From NCBI GenBank assembly GCA_038210135.1, contig JBBQWZ010000001.1, positions 1-64,000 of the forward strand: a DNA stretch of 64,000 nt, given 5' to 3'. The notes beneath the pieces are model-generated. The model had not been told where the DNA came from, made no database searches, and saw only the letters and a program-made list of their open reading frames with translations. Of the stretch, positions 1-9,237 are shown piece by piece. The position numbers and the translations under genes are program-made. This DNA is from JBBQWZ01 sp038210135 (lineage in GTDB: Bacteria; Acidobacteriota; Terriglobia; Bryobacterales; Bryobacteraceae). How positions within the stretch are numbered: position 1 is the first letter of the stretch; every line of letters starts with the position of its first letter.

Positions 1-527
1 TCCCCACTCGAAGGAATTGTTATGACGCGTTATTCCCGGTCTGCGGCCCAGTTGTCTGCATGGGCGGCCGGCGGAACGTCTCGGAGAACCGCCTCCGATC
101 CGGCGTCTGGGAGCCGGGCTTCCCGCGAGTTTGTTGGCCAAACATTGACTTACGATTTAGGTTTTAGCATGAGCGGCTGCTAGATTTTGCGGGTTGAATT
201 TGCAAGCCTTTGATTTGGTTTGAGATTTCGTTGGTGTTTTCGCGGTACTGGTTTGGGGGAGCGCGATCCTACGATCGCGTCTCGTGCGAAACGAAGCCAT
301 CGTGGTTGCAGGAAGCCCTTGTCCGCTTCCGGTCGTGGTGCTCGGGGTGCAGGCCTGTTACCGCGTCTGTTTTGTCGTGAGCGCGACCTTCACGGGTGCG
401 CCTGTGGCCGTTCCAGGCTACTTACGCGCCGGAGCTCGGAGCACTCGATGATCCGATGAACGTGCTTCTCGAATGCGGCTGGAGTAATGATTACAATGAT
501 ATGATCAGTTCTCCACATAAGGCGACG
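1..527. other. non-coding leader region with hairpin repeats
   Basis: I see no convincing gene here. A 53-codon frame starts at ATG 22 behind a GAAGGA sequence, but its composition looks random. The stretch holds two copies of a hairpin repeat found elsewhere in the window, at 259-283 (GCGCGATC stem around CTAC) and 379-404. It also holds the fragments 'gtccgcttccgg' at 321 and 'ttcgttggtgt' near 229, which recur in the gap at 11.3 kb. It is best read as repeat-rich intergenic DNA upstream of the broken protease gene. Confidence 0.55.
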
Positions 528-1639
528 ATGCTAATACTGCGGATATTATTTGTGGTCTGGATCTTCCCGCTCATGGGAGCGGAAGTTATCGGAAGCGCTA
601 CAGGGTTTGCAGTCGCTTCAGGGGGCTATATATTGACGAATGCCCACGTCGTTCGTGGATGCAAGTTCGTTACGGCGGGGATCGAAGGGACAGCTTCTCC
701 GGCCAAAGTCGTAGCAGTCGATTCGCTGAACGATCTGGCTCTGCTAAAAGTGGATTTGATTTTTCACAACTTGTTATCAATTCGAGACGGCAGCCGTTTA
801 CAACTTGGAGAACAGGTTATTGCATTCGGCTATCCATTACAGGGGGTCATTTACAGGGGGTCATTTCAACTTCGTTGAATGTTACGGTTGGCAACGTCAG
901 CGCGCTAGCAGGTTTAGGGGGGGACAGCCGTTCAATTCAATTCAGCGCCCCCATTCAGCCGGGTAATAGCGGGGGGCCCCTGACAGACCTCGCTGGCAAT
1001 CTCGTTGGGGTCGTTACATCGAAATTATCGCCATTGTGGGCCGCGAAGAACTTTGGGGACCTACCGCAAAACGTAAATTTCGCACTAAGATCGTCAATTG
1101 TTAGGGATTTTCTTGAGAGTCAAGGCGTCGAATATCACACGAGCAAACTTGACGCAGCAATACCGGTGCCTGACCTCGCGAAAAGATTAACCAGCGCGGT
1201 GTTCGCGCTTCAATGTCTGGGGGAAGTGCGATCCGACATAAGCTCACAGGGCGACCATGCGCGATCCGGGACTTCCGGCCTTCCTGCTTCACTCCGAACC
1301 GAGGGCGTCTACCAAGCTCCCGGCTCGAAAGCCGGCACATTTGCGTATCTCCGCTTTTACCAAGATGGAACCGTGGTCCAGGCAACCTCAAGTGGGACAG
1401 CCCACGAGGTAGCTAAGTGGCTAGCGAAAGGACACCAATATTCTGGAGTTGGGCAAGTGACGAGCGAGGGGAAAACGATCGCGTTCCTATCTACCTCTCA
1501 GAGTGGAAACGTTGAATTCCAAGGCACCGTTCAAGCAGATGGCCTAGGCCTAGAACTAACGACTCATAGCCACATCAATAATTTTCGCGGCCGCTATCAC
1601 TACCAGTTTGTCCCAGTCGACTTTCTAGCAACGCATTGA
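528..1639 (+). pseudogene. secreted trypsin-like (S1C/HtrA-type) serine protease, frameshifted
   Basis: The reading frame from ATG 528 gives a signal peptide (MLILRILFVV...MGA) and a trypsin-like fold with the triad residues His in TNAHVV, Asp in NDLALLKV and, in the next frame, Ser in QPGNSGGPL. The first frame stops at 876-878. The second takes over at about 851 and runs to 1639. The cause is visible: 837-850 is repeated exactly at 851-864 (14 bp, so a frame change). Removing one copy gives a continuous protein of about 365 aa reading GYPLQGVISTSLNVTVGN, normal for the family. The last 110 residues form an unrecognised domain. Codon use looks less GC-rich than in neighbouring genes, possibly a sign of transfer. 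No PDZ domain is seen. It could be a recent pseudogene, a reversible off state, or an assembly error. Confidence 0.8.
837..866. repeat. 14-bp exact tandem duplication (2 copies)
   Basis: The unit ttacagggggtcat occupies 837-850 and 851-864, and tt at 865-866 begins a third copy. It lies inside the protease gene and shifts its frame. Confidence 0.95.
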
Positions 1640-1936
1640 TCGAGTCATTGAGAGTCGTAACTGGAAACGAGAGAAGTCGGCAAGTCTTTGAAGGCGCTAA
1701 TGCCGAGAAGATCCCAATTAGAGCAGTCCGGCGATCAAGGTCCTGCCAACGCTAAAGCGGCGGGAGGGCAACCTGCACGTTTGAATCAGACGATGCTTCT
1801 TGCGCTTCGCGACGCACCAGATGCGTTTGTGATTTCAAGTCCTGTCGCTTACGCTTCGGGTTCAGGCCGACTTTGGGAGTTATGCACAGGCCGGAGGCCT
1901 ATGCCACTTTCGTCTACAGGCCGGAGCCTTGCTAGG
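1640..1936. other. intergenic region with repeats
   Basis: The 297 bases between the protease and the convergent PQQ dehydrogenase hold no credible gene. A copy of the 30-bp repeat (cctgtcgcttacgcttcggg) is at 1839-1868. Two copies of an 'acaggccggagcct'-type motif follow at about 1884-1932. A 128-codon frame beginning at 1688 reads through these repeats and is rejected. Confidence 0.6.
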
Positions 1937-3766
1937 TTATGGTTCGAGGGCGTAGGCTACTACGCTGTCGCCTTGTTTGGTTTTCAGTTTGCCGTGGCCT
2001 CCGGCGGCTATGAGGACGTACTGCTTTCCGTTGGCGGTGAAGGTCATGGGCGTGGCCTGGCCTCCGGCGGGTAGGTCGGCGTACCAGAGCTCTTTGCCGG
2101 TTTCCACGTCGAAGGCGCGGAGCTTGTTGTCCATGGCGGCTCCGACGAAGATGAGGCCTCCGGCGGTGACCATGGGGCCGCCCATGAGCGGAGTTCCGGT
2201 CATCATGCCGGGGATCATGGTGCCGAGGGGGACCTGCCATTTCTTCTTGCCGGTTGCTAGGTCCACTACGGCGATGGCACCCCAGGGGGTGGGTCCGCAG
2301 AGGGTGCCGCTTGGGTGGCGGAGTGGCGTGCGGTACATGCCGTAGGGTGTTCCGCGCTGGGTGCCAAATTCGCCGTCGAGGCGATTGTCGGCGGCAGCCT
2401 GGCGGCGCTTGTTGAAGTCTTCGCGCGGGATCAACTCGATTTCGAAAGGCACATTATTGGTGTTGGCGATCAGGTAGCCGCGCTCAGGATCGTAGGCGGG
2501 TCCGCCCCAGGGGGAGCCTCCCGCGTTGCCTGGAATGGCGAGCGTGGGGCGGAGTCCGATGGGGGTGTAAAGGCCTTCGGAGTGGAGCGAGCGGATCTTG
2601 TCTTCGCACCACTTTTTGGCTTCGGGAGTGACTCCGAAAGCGTCTTCGGGCTTCAGGCTTTGGGGGACGAGCGGATCGCTGAAAGGGATCGGCTGGGTGG
2701 CGGAGGCCTCTTCGCCGGGGACGGTGCTCGGCGGAACGCGGCGCTCTTCGACGGGGAGAAGCGGCTTGCCGGTTAAGCGGTCGAGGACGAAGACGAAGCC
2801 CATTTTCGTGGTGACCGCGACGGCGGGTTTGCCTTTCCATGTAATGAGGACGGGCTGCGCGGCGACGTCGTAATCCCAGAGATCGTGGCGCACGACCTGG
2901 TAGCCCCAGACGAACTCTCCGGTCTTGGCTTTCAGCGCGACGACGGAGTTGGCCCACTTGTTATCGCCTTTGCGGAGGCCGCCGAAGAAGTCGGGGCTGG
3001 CGCTGCCGGTGGGGATGAAGACGAGTCCGCGCTCGATGTCGGCGGAGAGAACGCTCCAGGCATTGGCGGCTCCGGACTCTTTGAGGGCGGGGATGGGATC
3101 CCAACTCCAGAGGACTTTGCCAGTGCGGACGTCGAAGCCGCGGACGGTGCCGCGATCCATGGCGGCATTGCCGTTGTCGCCGATGGAGGATCCGGTGATG
3201 AGGACGTCACCCACGATGGCGGGCGGAGAGGTGACCTGATAGTCGCCGGGGAAGCGGATGCCGCCGAGGCTTTCGCCGAGATCGATGATGCCGCCTTTGC
3301 CGAAGTCGGGACAGAGCTTGCCGGTGGCGGCATCGAGCGCGATCAGGCGGGCGTCGATCGTGCCGAAGAAGATGCGTCCGCCGCCTTTCGGATCGCGCCA
3401 GAAGGAGACTCCGCGAGAGGTGACTTCGGAGTAGCCTTTTTGGCGATCGATTTTCGGATCGTAGGTCCATTTCTCTTTGCCGGTGGCGGCGTCGAGAGCG
3501 ATGGCTTTGTTGTGTGCGGTGGTGAAGTAGAGGGTTCCATCGATCAGGATCGGAGTCGCTTCGAAGGCGGCGTTGCGAAGGGTACGGCCGGGTTCGGCCA
3601 GATCGTTGGTGTGGTATTCCCAGGCGAGCTTGAGCTTGGCGACGTTTTTGCGGTCGATTTGCTTGAGAGTGGAGTAGTGGGTTCCGGCGGCGTCGGCTCC
3701 GTAGTGGGTCCAATTTTCGGCGGCGTGGAGGTTGAGGGCGGCGAGCAGGATGAGGATCGGGCGCAT
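1937..3766 (-). CDS. secreted PQQ-dependent dehydrogenase (quinoprotein)
   Basis: This 609-aa protein resembles the periplasmic eight-bladed propeller of membrane glucose and quinate dehydrogenases. It oxidises an alcohol or sugar with pyrroloquinoline quinone; the substrate cannot be told from sequence. It has a signal peptide (MRPILILLAALNLHAA), repeated blade motifs such as ALDAATGKEKWTYDP and GFDVRTGKVLW, and the family motif RHDLWDYDVAAQPVL. The transmembrane anchor of true glucose dehydrogenase is absent, so the enzyme should be soluble in the periplasm. I chose ATG 3766 because TAAGGA precedes it at good distance and the signal peptide begins there. The open frame extends 29 codons upstream without a ribosome site. 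It is transcribed away from the epimerase gene, and no cytochrome partner lies nearby. Confidence 0.9.
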   Translation of the reverse strand: MRPILILLAALNLHAAENWTHYGADAAGTHYSTLKQIDRKNVAKLKLAWEYHTNDLAEPGRTLRNAAFEATPILIDGTLYFTTAHNKAIALDAATGKEKWTYDPKIDRQKGYSEVTSRGVSFWRDPKGGGRIFFGTIDARLIALDAATGKLCPDFGKGGIIDLGESLGGIRFPGDYQVTSPPAIVGDVLITGSSIGDNGNAAMDRGTVRGFDVRTGKVLWSWDPIPALKESGAANAWSVLSADIERGLVFIPTGSASPDFFGGLRKGDNKWANSVVALKAKTGEFVWGYQVVRHDLWDYDVAAQPVLITWKGKPAVAVTTKMGFVFVLDRLTGKPLLPVEERRVPPSTVPGEEASATQPIPFSDPLVPQSLKPEDAFGVTPEAKKWCEDKIRSLHSEGLYTPIGLRPTLAIPGNAGGSPWGGPAYDPERGYLIANTNNVPFEIELIPREDFNKRRQAAADNRLDGEFGTQRGTPYGMYRTPLRHPSGTLCGPTPWGAIAVVDLATGKKKWQVPLGTMIPGMMTGTPLMGGPMVTAGGLIFVGAAMDNKLRAFDVETGKELWYADLPAGGQATPMTFTANGKQYVLIAAGGHGKLKTKQGDSVVAYALEP

Positions 3767-3961
3767 GGTGTTCCTTACGGAGGCCGGGGCCTCAAAGTTC
3801 TTTAAGAATCCGTTTGACGGCTGGTTCCGTAAGTTTGACAAATGGACGCGCAAAAGTCATTGGCGGGAGAAGGTGGGGTTTGCGGAGGGGGTGGTGGCGG
3901 CATCCCCGCCCTGACGGGCGGGGCTATAAGCGAAAACGCCGATGAAGTGTGCGCTAGCGAA

Positions 3962-4771
3962 ATGGGGCGGCGCTTGCGGGTGGTGGTAAGCGGGGGGACG
4001 GGATATATGGGGCGGCGGCTGATCGCGGAGTTGATTGCTCGAGGCCATGACGTGACGGCGTTGGTGCGGGCGGGATCGGAGGGAAAGGTGCCGGCGGGCG
4101 CGAAGATCTTCGTGGCGGACGTGTTCGATGCGGAGTCGTTTGTTGGGGCGGTTCCGGCGGGGGCGGTGTTCGTGCATTTGACGGGCGTGGCGCATCCGGC
4201 TCCGTGGAAGGAGCGGGAATTCCGAGCGGTGGATTTGGCGTCACTACGGGCGTCGGCGATTGCGACGGCGCGGGCGGAGGCGGGGCACTTCGTGTATGTG
4301 AGCGTGGCGCATCCGGCTCCGGTGATGAAGGCGTACATCCGGGTGCGGCGGGAGTGCGAGTCAATTCTCGACACGTTTGGATTGGCGCGGACGATTCTGC
4401 GGCCGTGGTACGTGGTGGGTCCGGGGCATCGCTGGCCGCAGGCGTTATCGCCGTTGTATCGATTGTTCGAAGCGTGGGGGCGGAGCAGGGAATCGGCGCT
4501 GCGGCTGGGTACGGTGACGATCGACGAGATGACGAAGGCGCTGGTGTGGGCGGTGGAGCAGAGTCCGGTGGCGTTACGCGTGGTGGATGTGCCGGGGATC
4601 AGGGAAGCAGGTCGTCGGGCTTATTCTGTGGGGGAGGCGGATCGTTCGGGCGGCCCTTCCGCATCTTGTTCCCATCGCGGCCTTCGCGGCCACCATCACG
4701 ACCGCCAGGACCCATTCCGCCAGGATGCTGGGGAGCGCGTTTCTGCAGTTCCTGCCACTGCTGATAAGTAA
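3962..4771 (+). CDS. NAD(P)-dependent epimerase/dehydratase family protein
   Basis: This is a short-chain, Rossmann-fold protein of about 269 aa. The nucleotide-binding motif is SGGTGYMGRRL near the N-terminus, followed by the second strand FVADVFD and then FVHLTGVAHP. It resembles NmrA/complex-I-subunit-like NAD(P)-binding proteins; a substrate cannot be given. The family homology appears to end near position 4610 (VVDVPGIRE). The last 50 or so codons overlap the convergent Spy-like gene and look random, so the C-terminal tail may be a frame that lost its original stop. The start is uncertain: ATG 3962 has no clear ribosome site, and GTG 3947 is possible. Confidence 0.7.
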   Translation: MGRRLRVVVSGGTGYMGRRLIAELIARGHDVTALVRAGSEGKVPAGAKIFVADVFDAESFVGAVPAGAVFVHLTGVAHPAPWKEREFRAVDLASLRASAIATARAEAGHFVYVSVAHPAPVMKAYIRVRRECESILDTFGLARTILRPWYVVGPGHRWPQALSPLYRLFEAWGRSRESALRLGTVTIDEMTKALVWAVEQSPVALRVVDVPGIREAGRRAYSVGEADRSGGPSASCSHRGLRGHHHDRQDPFRQDAGERVSAVPATADK

Positions 4772-5171
4772 GGACGCTGCGAAGGCGCAAGCTCATGAGA
4801 GAAACGGAGCGCGTCATTTCTGCGCGCGCGCTAGCCACCTTCTCGATGGCATCGGAGGCGCGTTTCTGATCGACGTTCTCCTCGTTCATGATGTCTTCGA
4901 GTTCGGCTTCGGCTTTCTTTACGGCGTTGCTGGCATCGAAGAGGCGATTGCGGAATTCGCGGGTGTGGGTGCGAATCTGCGCTTGCTGCTGGTCGGAAAG
5001 ATTCAAGTCGGCTGCGATGGGCGAATCCCACCAGGCGAATCCGCCGCCTTGGGGAGGACGGAAGCCGCCGCGTCCGCGGTCGCCTTGCTGGGGAGGTCCG
5101 CCGCCGGGACCCTGCGCGAGCAGGAGGGCGGGAGCGACAACGAGAGCGGCGATGAGAGCGATGCGCGGCAT
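4599..5171 (-). CDS. Spy/CpxP-like periplasmic protein
   Basis: This 190-aa protein has a signal peptide (MPRIALIAALVVAPALLLAQ), a glycine/proline-rich segment, a helical core and a Gly/Arg-rich tail. The core (LNLSDQQQAQIRTHTREF ... LRSVLTYQQWQEL) matches the LTxxQ-type helical hairpins of Spy/CpxP and zinc-resistance-associated periplasmic proteins. Such proteins act as chaperones or stress sensors in the envelope. It lies just downstream of an ECF sigma/anti-sigma pair on the same strand, with a gap of 37 bases, so it may be co-transcribed and belong to that envelope-stress circuit (inference). Its 3' end overlaps the convergent epimerase frame by about 170 bases. Confidence 0.75.
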   Translation of the reverse strand: MPRIALIAALVVAPALLLAQGPGGGPPQQGDRGRGGFRPPQGGGFAWWDSPIAADLNLSDQQQAQIRTHTREFRNRLFDASNAVKKAEAELEDIMNEENVDQKRASDAIEKVASARAEMTRSVSLMSLRLRSVLTYQQWQELQKRAPQHPGGMGPGGRDGGREGRDGNKMRKGRPNDPPPPQNKPDDLLP

Positions 5172-5208
5172 TTGGGGGGCGACGAAGGACGAATTCCTGG
5201 GCCGGGAA

Positions 5209-5754
5209 TTAGTTTTTAGTCTCTTCCTTATCTTGTACCTTATCCTGCACGAACAAGGCTTTAATGGGTGATACGGCTTGCGGCATCGAGGATTGCTCGA
5301 GGCGAGACATTTCGGCGAAGAACTGGGTGTCTGAAACTTCCTGCTGCGGCGACGCGACCGTGGGGTGTGTCAGCGGCACCGGCCCGGACCGGAAAAACGC
5401 CAATCCACCCACGATCACGAGCACAGCCGCGGCCGAAGCCGCGAACCCTTTTTGCGAGAACAGCGAGTGCCACCACAGCGGCGGTTTCTGGTCCATCCGA
5501 GCGTAGATGGAGCGGCGCTGGGCGGCGAGAAAATCGTTAGAGACGGCAGGGGGTTCGACGATGGCGACGCGCTGCATGGTGAGGCGGTCCCAGCGAGCCG
5601 AGCAGTCGGCGCAGGATCCGAGATGGGATTCAGCGGCGGCCTCGGCATTGGAGATGCCGTAGAGCTTGTCCAATAATTGATCGCTGGTCCAATGCTGCTG
5701 CTTCATAGTTGACTCCGACTTCGTAACTCCGATACCGTCGTGCCGCTGCTTCAT
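5209..5754 (-). CDS. membrane anti-sigma factor with zinc-finger-like motif
   Basis: This 181-aa protein should sequester the ECF sigma factor encoded just upstream. The N-terminal part has the HxxxCxxC motif of zinc-binding anti-sigma factors (His44, Cys48, Cys51). A single membrane span follows at about residues 102-121, and the rest should lie in the periplasm. ATG 5754 overlaps the sigma stop codon as ATGA, which suggests translational coupling. A second start, ATG 5706, reads MKQQHWTSDQ. The two starts sit in imperfectly duplicated DNA (GAGTCA..ATGAAGCAG twice, 48 bp apart), so either may be used. The N-terminal 16 residues look like duplicated filler. Confidence 0.85.
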   Translation of the reverse strand: MKQRHDGIGVTKSESTMKQQHWTSDQLLDKLYGISNAEAAAESHLGSCADCSARWDRLTMQRVAIVEPPAVSNDFLAAQRRSIYARMDQKPPLWWHSLFSQKGFAASAAAVLVIVGGLAFFRSGPVPLTHPTVASPQQEVSDTQFFAEMSRLEQSSMPQAVSPIKALFVQDKVQDKEETKN

Positions 5755-6401
5755 ACTGACTCCGCGCCAGTCGATTCCTCTTTGGTGGTTGCCGCTTTGG
5801 CTTTCGGCCCGTTCTGCTCGAGCACTCCCGAGTAAAGATCCTTCAACTGCACTCGCAATTTCGACACGGCCCGGAACATGTGGGCCTTCACAGTACCCAC
5901 GTCTAATCCCAGAGTATCCGCAATTTCTTCCAGGCTCAAATCTTCATAATGCCGCAAGGTGAAGACCGCCTTTTGGCGAACCGACAGAACTTCGAGGGCT
6001 TCTGACAGACGGCGGCGGATCTCGCTAGCGAACATGCGTTGTTCGGCGTTGGGAGCGAGTTCCGGGGTCATGTCGAGCATCTTGACTTCGTCTTCAGGAG
6101 CGGGTCGGCGACGCCAGATCTGCCATTTTTTCGAACGCAAACGGTCGAGGCAGGTATTGACGGCGATGCGCGTGATCCACTTCGAGGGATCGTCGATTTC
6201 CGGCTGGCCAATACGGCGCAGGGCCTGGAAGGCTTTGAGAAACGCGTCCTGGGTGGCGGAGTCGGCTTCGTCGCGATCGTTTAGGAAGCGGAGACAGAGC
6301 AGGAAGACGCGGCGCTGCTCGACGACCATCCAGGCTCCGAACTCGCGCGAGTCGGCGAGTGCTGCCAACCGAGCCGGGAGGTGGTCCGCCATCACGCCCA
6401 T
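5751..6401 (-). CDS. ECF-type RNA polymerase sigma factor
   Basis: This 216-aa sigma-70 family member has region 2 (LCLRFLNDRDEADSATQDAF, then FLKAFQALRRI) and region 4 (LSVRQKAVFTLRHYEDLSL followed by EEIADTLGLDVGTVKAHMF). It directs RNA polymerase to a stress regulon and is presumably held inactive by the anti-sigma factor whose start overlaps its stop. The start may be ATG 6401 or ATG 6392 (MADHL); no strong ribosome site is seen at either. A Spy/CpxP-like gene lies downstream of the pair. A short linker with acidic residues separates regions 2 and 4, as is usual for this group. Confidence 0.92.
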   Translation of the reverse strand: MGVMADHLPARLAALADSREFGAWMVVEQRRVFLLCLRFLNDRDEADSATQDAFLKAFQALRRIGQPEIDDPSKWITRIAVNTCLDRLRSKKWQIWRRRPAPEDEVKMLDMTPELAPNAEQRMFASEIRRRLSEALEVLSVRQKAVFTLRHYEDLSLEEIADTLGLDVGTVKAHMFRAVSKLRVQLKDLYSGVLEQNGPKAKAATTKEESTGAESV

Positions 6402-6611
6402 CTTACCGATCTGAACGGGTTTGCATTGATTTGGTTTACCTTGGCCGGAGGAAAGTCTCGCTTGGCCGGCCTCGAAGGTCCCCTTACTTACGCTCGGAGT
6501 TTAAGCCAGGGAGGATGCGCCGGTAAACGGATAGCTTTCAGATGGATACGGGTGGAGTTCGGTTACAGCGGATATGGGGTGGTGTTTTTTGAAAGGCGCC
6601 GATTTTTTCGG
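6402..6611. repeat. intergenic region with degenerate ~100-bp repeat
   Basis: From 6477 to about 6580 the sequence is recognisably related to 9641-9723. Both share tacgctcgg, aagcc, gatggata and gttacagcgg in the same order. Each copy lies just past the 3' end of a minus-strand gene. The rest of the gap should hold the sigma-factor promoter, which I cannot define. Confidence 0.6.
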
Positions 6612-9236
6612 CTAGTCATAGCGGAGGGAAGCGACGGGGTCGATTCGGGTTGCGCGACGGGTGGGAAAGTAGGCGGCGAAGGCGCAGGCAGCGAGAACCA
6701 GCAGAACTCCGGCGAGGTATGTGAGTGCGTCGAACGTGTTGATGATGACCAGGCTCGACGACAACGCTTTCGAAACACCGAGTGCCAGCGCGGCACCAGA
6801 TGCCGTGCCGATCAACGCCAGGCGCATCGATTGTTTCACGATGAGTCCGGAGATGGCGCCGCTGGTGGCGCCGAGCGCCATCCGGATTCCGATCTCTTTC
6901 TTTCGCTGCGAGACGAGGAAGGCGACCACGCCGTAGATTCCGGTGAGAGTGAGGAGCAGAGCCAACAGACCGATGGCGGAAGTCGCCCAGTACGCCAGCC
7001 GGAACGTATAGCCCTCTTCGGCGGCAAAGTCGCGGACCTGGAATCTTTGCGTGACGGCGGCGCTGGGGTCGATCGCGGCCAGGCCGGCATCGAGCGAGCG
7101 GCGGGCTGTTTCGACATCGCTGCGCACGCCCGCGAACAACACATTGCCGGCGGCCTGCGCAGTGGACGGAAAGTAAATAAGAGTTCGTTCCTCGCCGTCG
7201 GTGATCCAGCGGCTGAGGTCGTCGCGTGAGACTCCAATGACGCGCGCGGTGGGAAAGGTTCGGAAGCGTGGGCTGGTTGCGCTGTCGGGAACGAGGCGCA
7301 GAGAACGTCCGACAGGATCTTGATTCGGCCAGAGGCGTTGCGCCGCGGTGTGACTGACGATGACGACGGGGTCCGCCGCGCGCGCTTCTTCGCGTGTGAA
7401 ATTTCGGCCTCGGAGGACGGGCAGATCGAAGAGCGTGAAATATTCGGGCGAGACGCTATTGACGGACATCTTGAGAAGCGCTCCGCCGTCCTGAGCGCGC
7501 ACGGTGAGGAAGAAGGGCCTTGCAACCGGGGAAGTCAGAGCGGCGGCGAGAAGGTCGACGGCGGGGTCGCGGGAGACACGATCGAGGGTTCGAGCGCGAA
7601 AATCCTCGTCGGGAACGATCTCGATGGTTTCGCGTTTACTGAGCGAAGTGGAGAGGTCTTCGGCGCGGAGGACTCCGCGGAGGAGGACTCCGGTGGTAAT
7701 CAAGAGCAGGGCGCAGACGGTGACTTGCGCGACGACGAGCAGGTTGCGGAGCCGCGAAGGACCGAACGCGGTGGCGATATCGCCCTGCACTGCCTGGATC
7801 ACGTCTTTGCGGGTCGCCCGCAGAGCGGGAGCAAGGCCAAAGAGTACGGCTGAGGCCAGAGCGATGGCCAAGTTGTATCCGAAGACGCGCAGGTCGGGCG
7901 ACAATTCCGGCAGCTTTTCGGCGAACCCGGCAATGCCCGGCGGCAGGGTGGCATAGAGCACGTGGATCGAAATCCAGATGAGGAATTGCGAGGCGGCAAA
8001 GCCAGCGGCAGCGGCGGGCAGCGCGAGAACGGCGCTTTCGGTCAGCAATTGGCGAATCAAGCGCGCGCGAGAGGCGCCGAGCGAAACGCGAATTCCCAAT
8101 TCCCGCTGGCGCGAGAGCGCGCGGGCCAGCATCATGTTCGCGACGTTGGCGCATCCGAGGAGGAGGACGAGCGAGAAGGCCACGAGAATCGGGGCAAAGG
8201 TCAGAGTGTTCGAGGGCTTCCAGGGTTTGTAGGTGGCGACGGAGGTGAGCACCGCCTGCACTGCTTTTTCGCTGTCCGGGTCGCCAGCGGTGAGGCGGCG
8301 GATCCACAGAGTGGCGGCGGCTTCGGATTGCGAAGAGCCGTACTCCGGCTTGAGGCGCGCGATGATCGTGAGCGATCGCGGGTGCTGCGGTCCGAAGAGA
8401 TCGGGCTGCCGGCCGTTAATCTGTGCCGCGGCCGTGAGCGGCACCCAAAAATCGACCGGCCTGGCTCCGAGACCGCGAAATCCGGCCTGCGCGATGCCGA
8501 GCACGCGAAACGTGCGGCCGTGTAGGAGAAGCGTTTTGCCGACCATCGCCGGGTCGGAGCCAAAGCGGTTCTGCCAAGCAAGGTGACTGAGGACGATTTC
8601 GTTTCCGGGGGCATCTTCGGGAAGTAGGGTACGCCCGAGCGAAGCATGGCCTCCCAACATCGCGAAATATTCTGCGGTGACCAGGAGGCCATATGCTGCG
8701 CGGCCGTTCAAGCGGACTTCGGCGCCCTGGTAGGCCGTGACTTCTGAGAACGGGGGATTCTGGCTCAGGAACTCCTGGTATTCGGGCCACGCATAGCCAT
8801 GGAAGCCGCCGGCACGGTCTCGCCATGAGATGTCGTAGAGCGAGTGTGGATCGCGCACGTTGACGGGCGCGAAGTAGTACGCATTAAAAACCGTGAAGAG
8901 CGCGGTGTCGAGACCGAGGCCCAGGGCGATGGTGGCGACCGCAGTGGCCGCGAAGATGGGGGAGCGGCGGAGTCCTCGCGCGGCGTAGACGGCATCCTGG
9001 AACAGCGTCGTGATCCAGTGGACGCCGCGGGCGTCGCGGCATTCTTCGCTGACTCGAGCTCTTCCGCCGAATTGAATCGCGGCCTGGCGTTTGGCTTCGG
9101 CGGCGTCCATGCCTTGGGCGAGGTTTTTTCGAGTTTGCATCTCGAAGTGCGAGGCGAGTTCGTCTTCGAGGTCCTGCTCGAATTGTTTGCGGAACAGGAC
9201 GGCGCGGATTCGGAGAGAGATGTCGCGCCAGTTCAT
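6612..9236 (-). CDS. ADOP-type ABC transporter permease (MacB/FtsX-like)
   Basis: This is a fused, duplicated permease of 874 aa. The N-terminal 70 residues (FEQDLEDELASHFEM ... AAIQFGG) are the signature of the acidobacterial duplicated orphan permease family. Two MacB-type periplasmic domains and two FtsX-type three-helix sets follow, with the C-terminal helices near VSQRKKEIGIRMALGAT. The family resembles the MacB export/mechanotransmission permeases, but no ATPase gene is adjacent, hence 'orphan'. The substrate is unknown. It starts one base after the PadR stop codon (TGACATG), so the two genes are almost certainly one operon under the consensus promoter at 9594-9622. Confidence 0.93.
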   Translation of the reverse strand: MNWRDISLRIRAVLFRKQFEQDLEDELASHFEMQTRKNLAQGMDAAEAKRQAAIQFGGRARVSEECRDARGVHWITTLFQDAVYAARGLRRSPIFAATAVATIALGLGLDTALFTVFNAYYFAPVNVRDPHSLYDISWRDRAGGFHGYAWPEYQEFLSQNPPFSEVTAYQGAEVRLNGRAAYGLLVTAEYFAMLGGHASLGRTLLPEDAPGNEIVLSHLAWQNRFGSDPAMVGKTLLLHGRTFRVLGIAQAGFRGLGARPVDFWVPLTAAAQINGRQPDLFGPQHPRSLTIIARLKPEYGSSQSEAAATLWIRRLTAGDPDSEKAVQAVLTSVATYKPWKPSNTLTFAPILVAFSLVLLLGCANVANMMLARALSRQRELGIRVSLGASRARLIRQLLTESAVLALPAAAAGFAASQFLIWISIHVLYATLPPGIAGFAEKLPELSPDLRVFGYNLAIALASAVLFGLAPALRATRKDVIQAVQGDIATAFGPSRLRNLLVVAQVTVCALLLITTGVLLRGVLRAEDLSTSLSKRETIEIVPDEDFRARTLDRVSRDPAVDLLAAALTSPVARPFFLTVRAQDGGALLKMSVNSVSPEYFTLFDLPVLRGRNFTREEARAADPVVIVSHTAAQRLWPNQDPVGRSLRLVPDSATSPRFRTFPTARVIGVSRDDLSRWITDGEERTLIYFPSTAQAAGNVLFAGVRSDVETARRSLDAGLAAIDPSAAVTQRFQVRDFAAEEGYTFRLAYWATSAIGLLALLLTLTGIYGVVAFLVSQRKKEIGIRMALGATSGAISGLIVKQSMRLALIGTASGAALALGVSKALSSSLVIINTFDALTYLAGVLLVLAACAFAAYFPTRRATRIDPVASLRYD

Positions 9237-9237
9237 G

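Noticed and set aside
22..183. 53-codon frame with a GAAGGA sequence before its ATG
   Set aside because: The translation has random composition and no resemblance to a protein; the surrounding DNA holds repeats.
1688..2074. 128-codon frame between protease and PQQ dehydrogenase
   Set aside because: It reads through the intergenic repeats and into the antisense of the dehydrogenase gene.
2885..3805. 306-codon plus-strand frame
   Set aside because: It is the antisense shadow of the PQQ dehydrogenase, with Gly/Ala/Asp-rich composition typical of such shadows.
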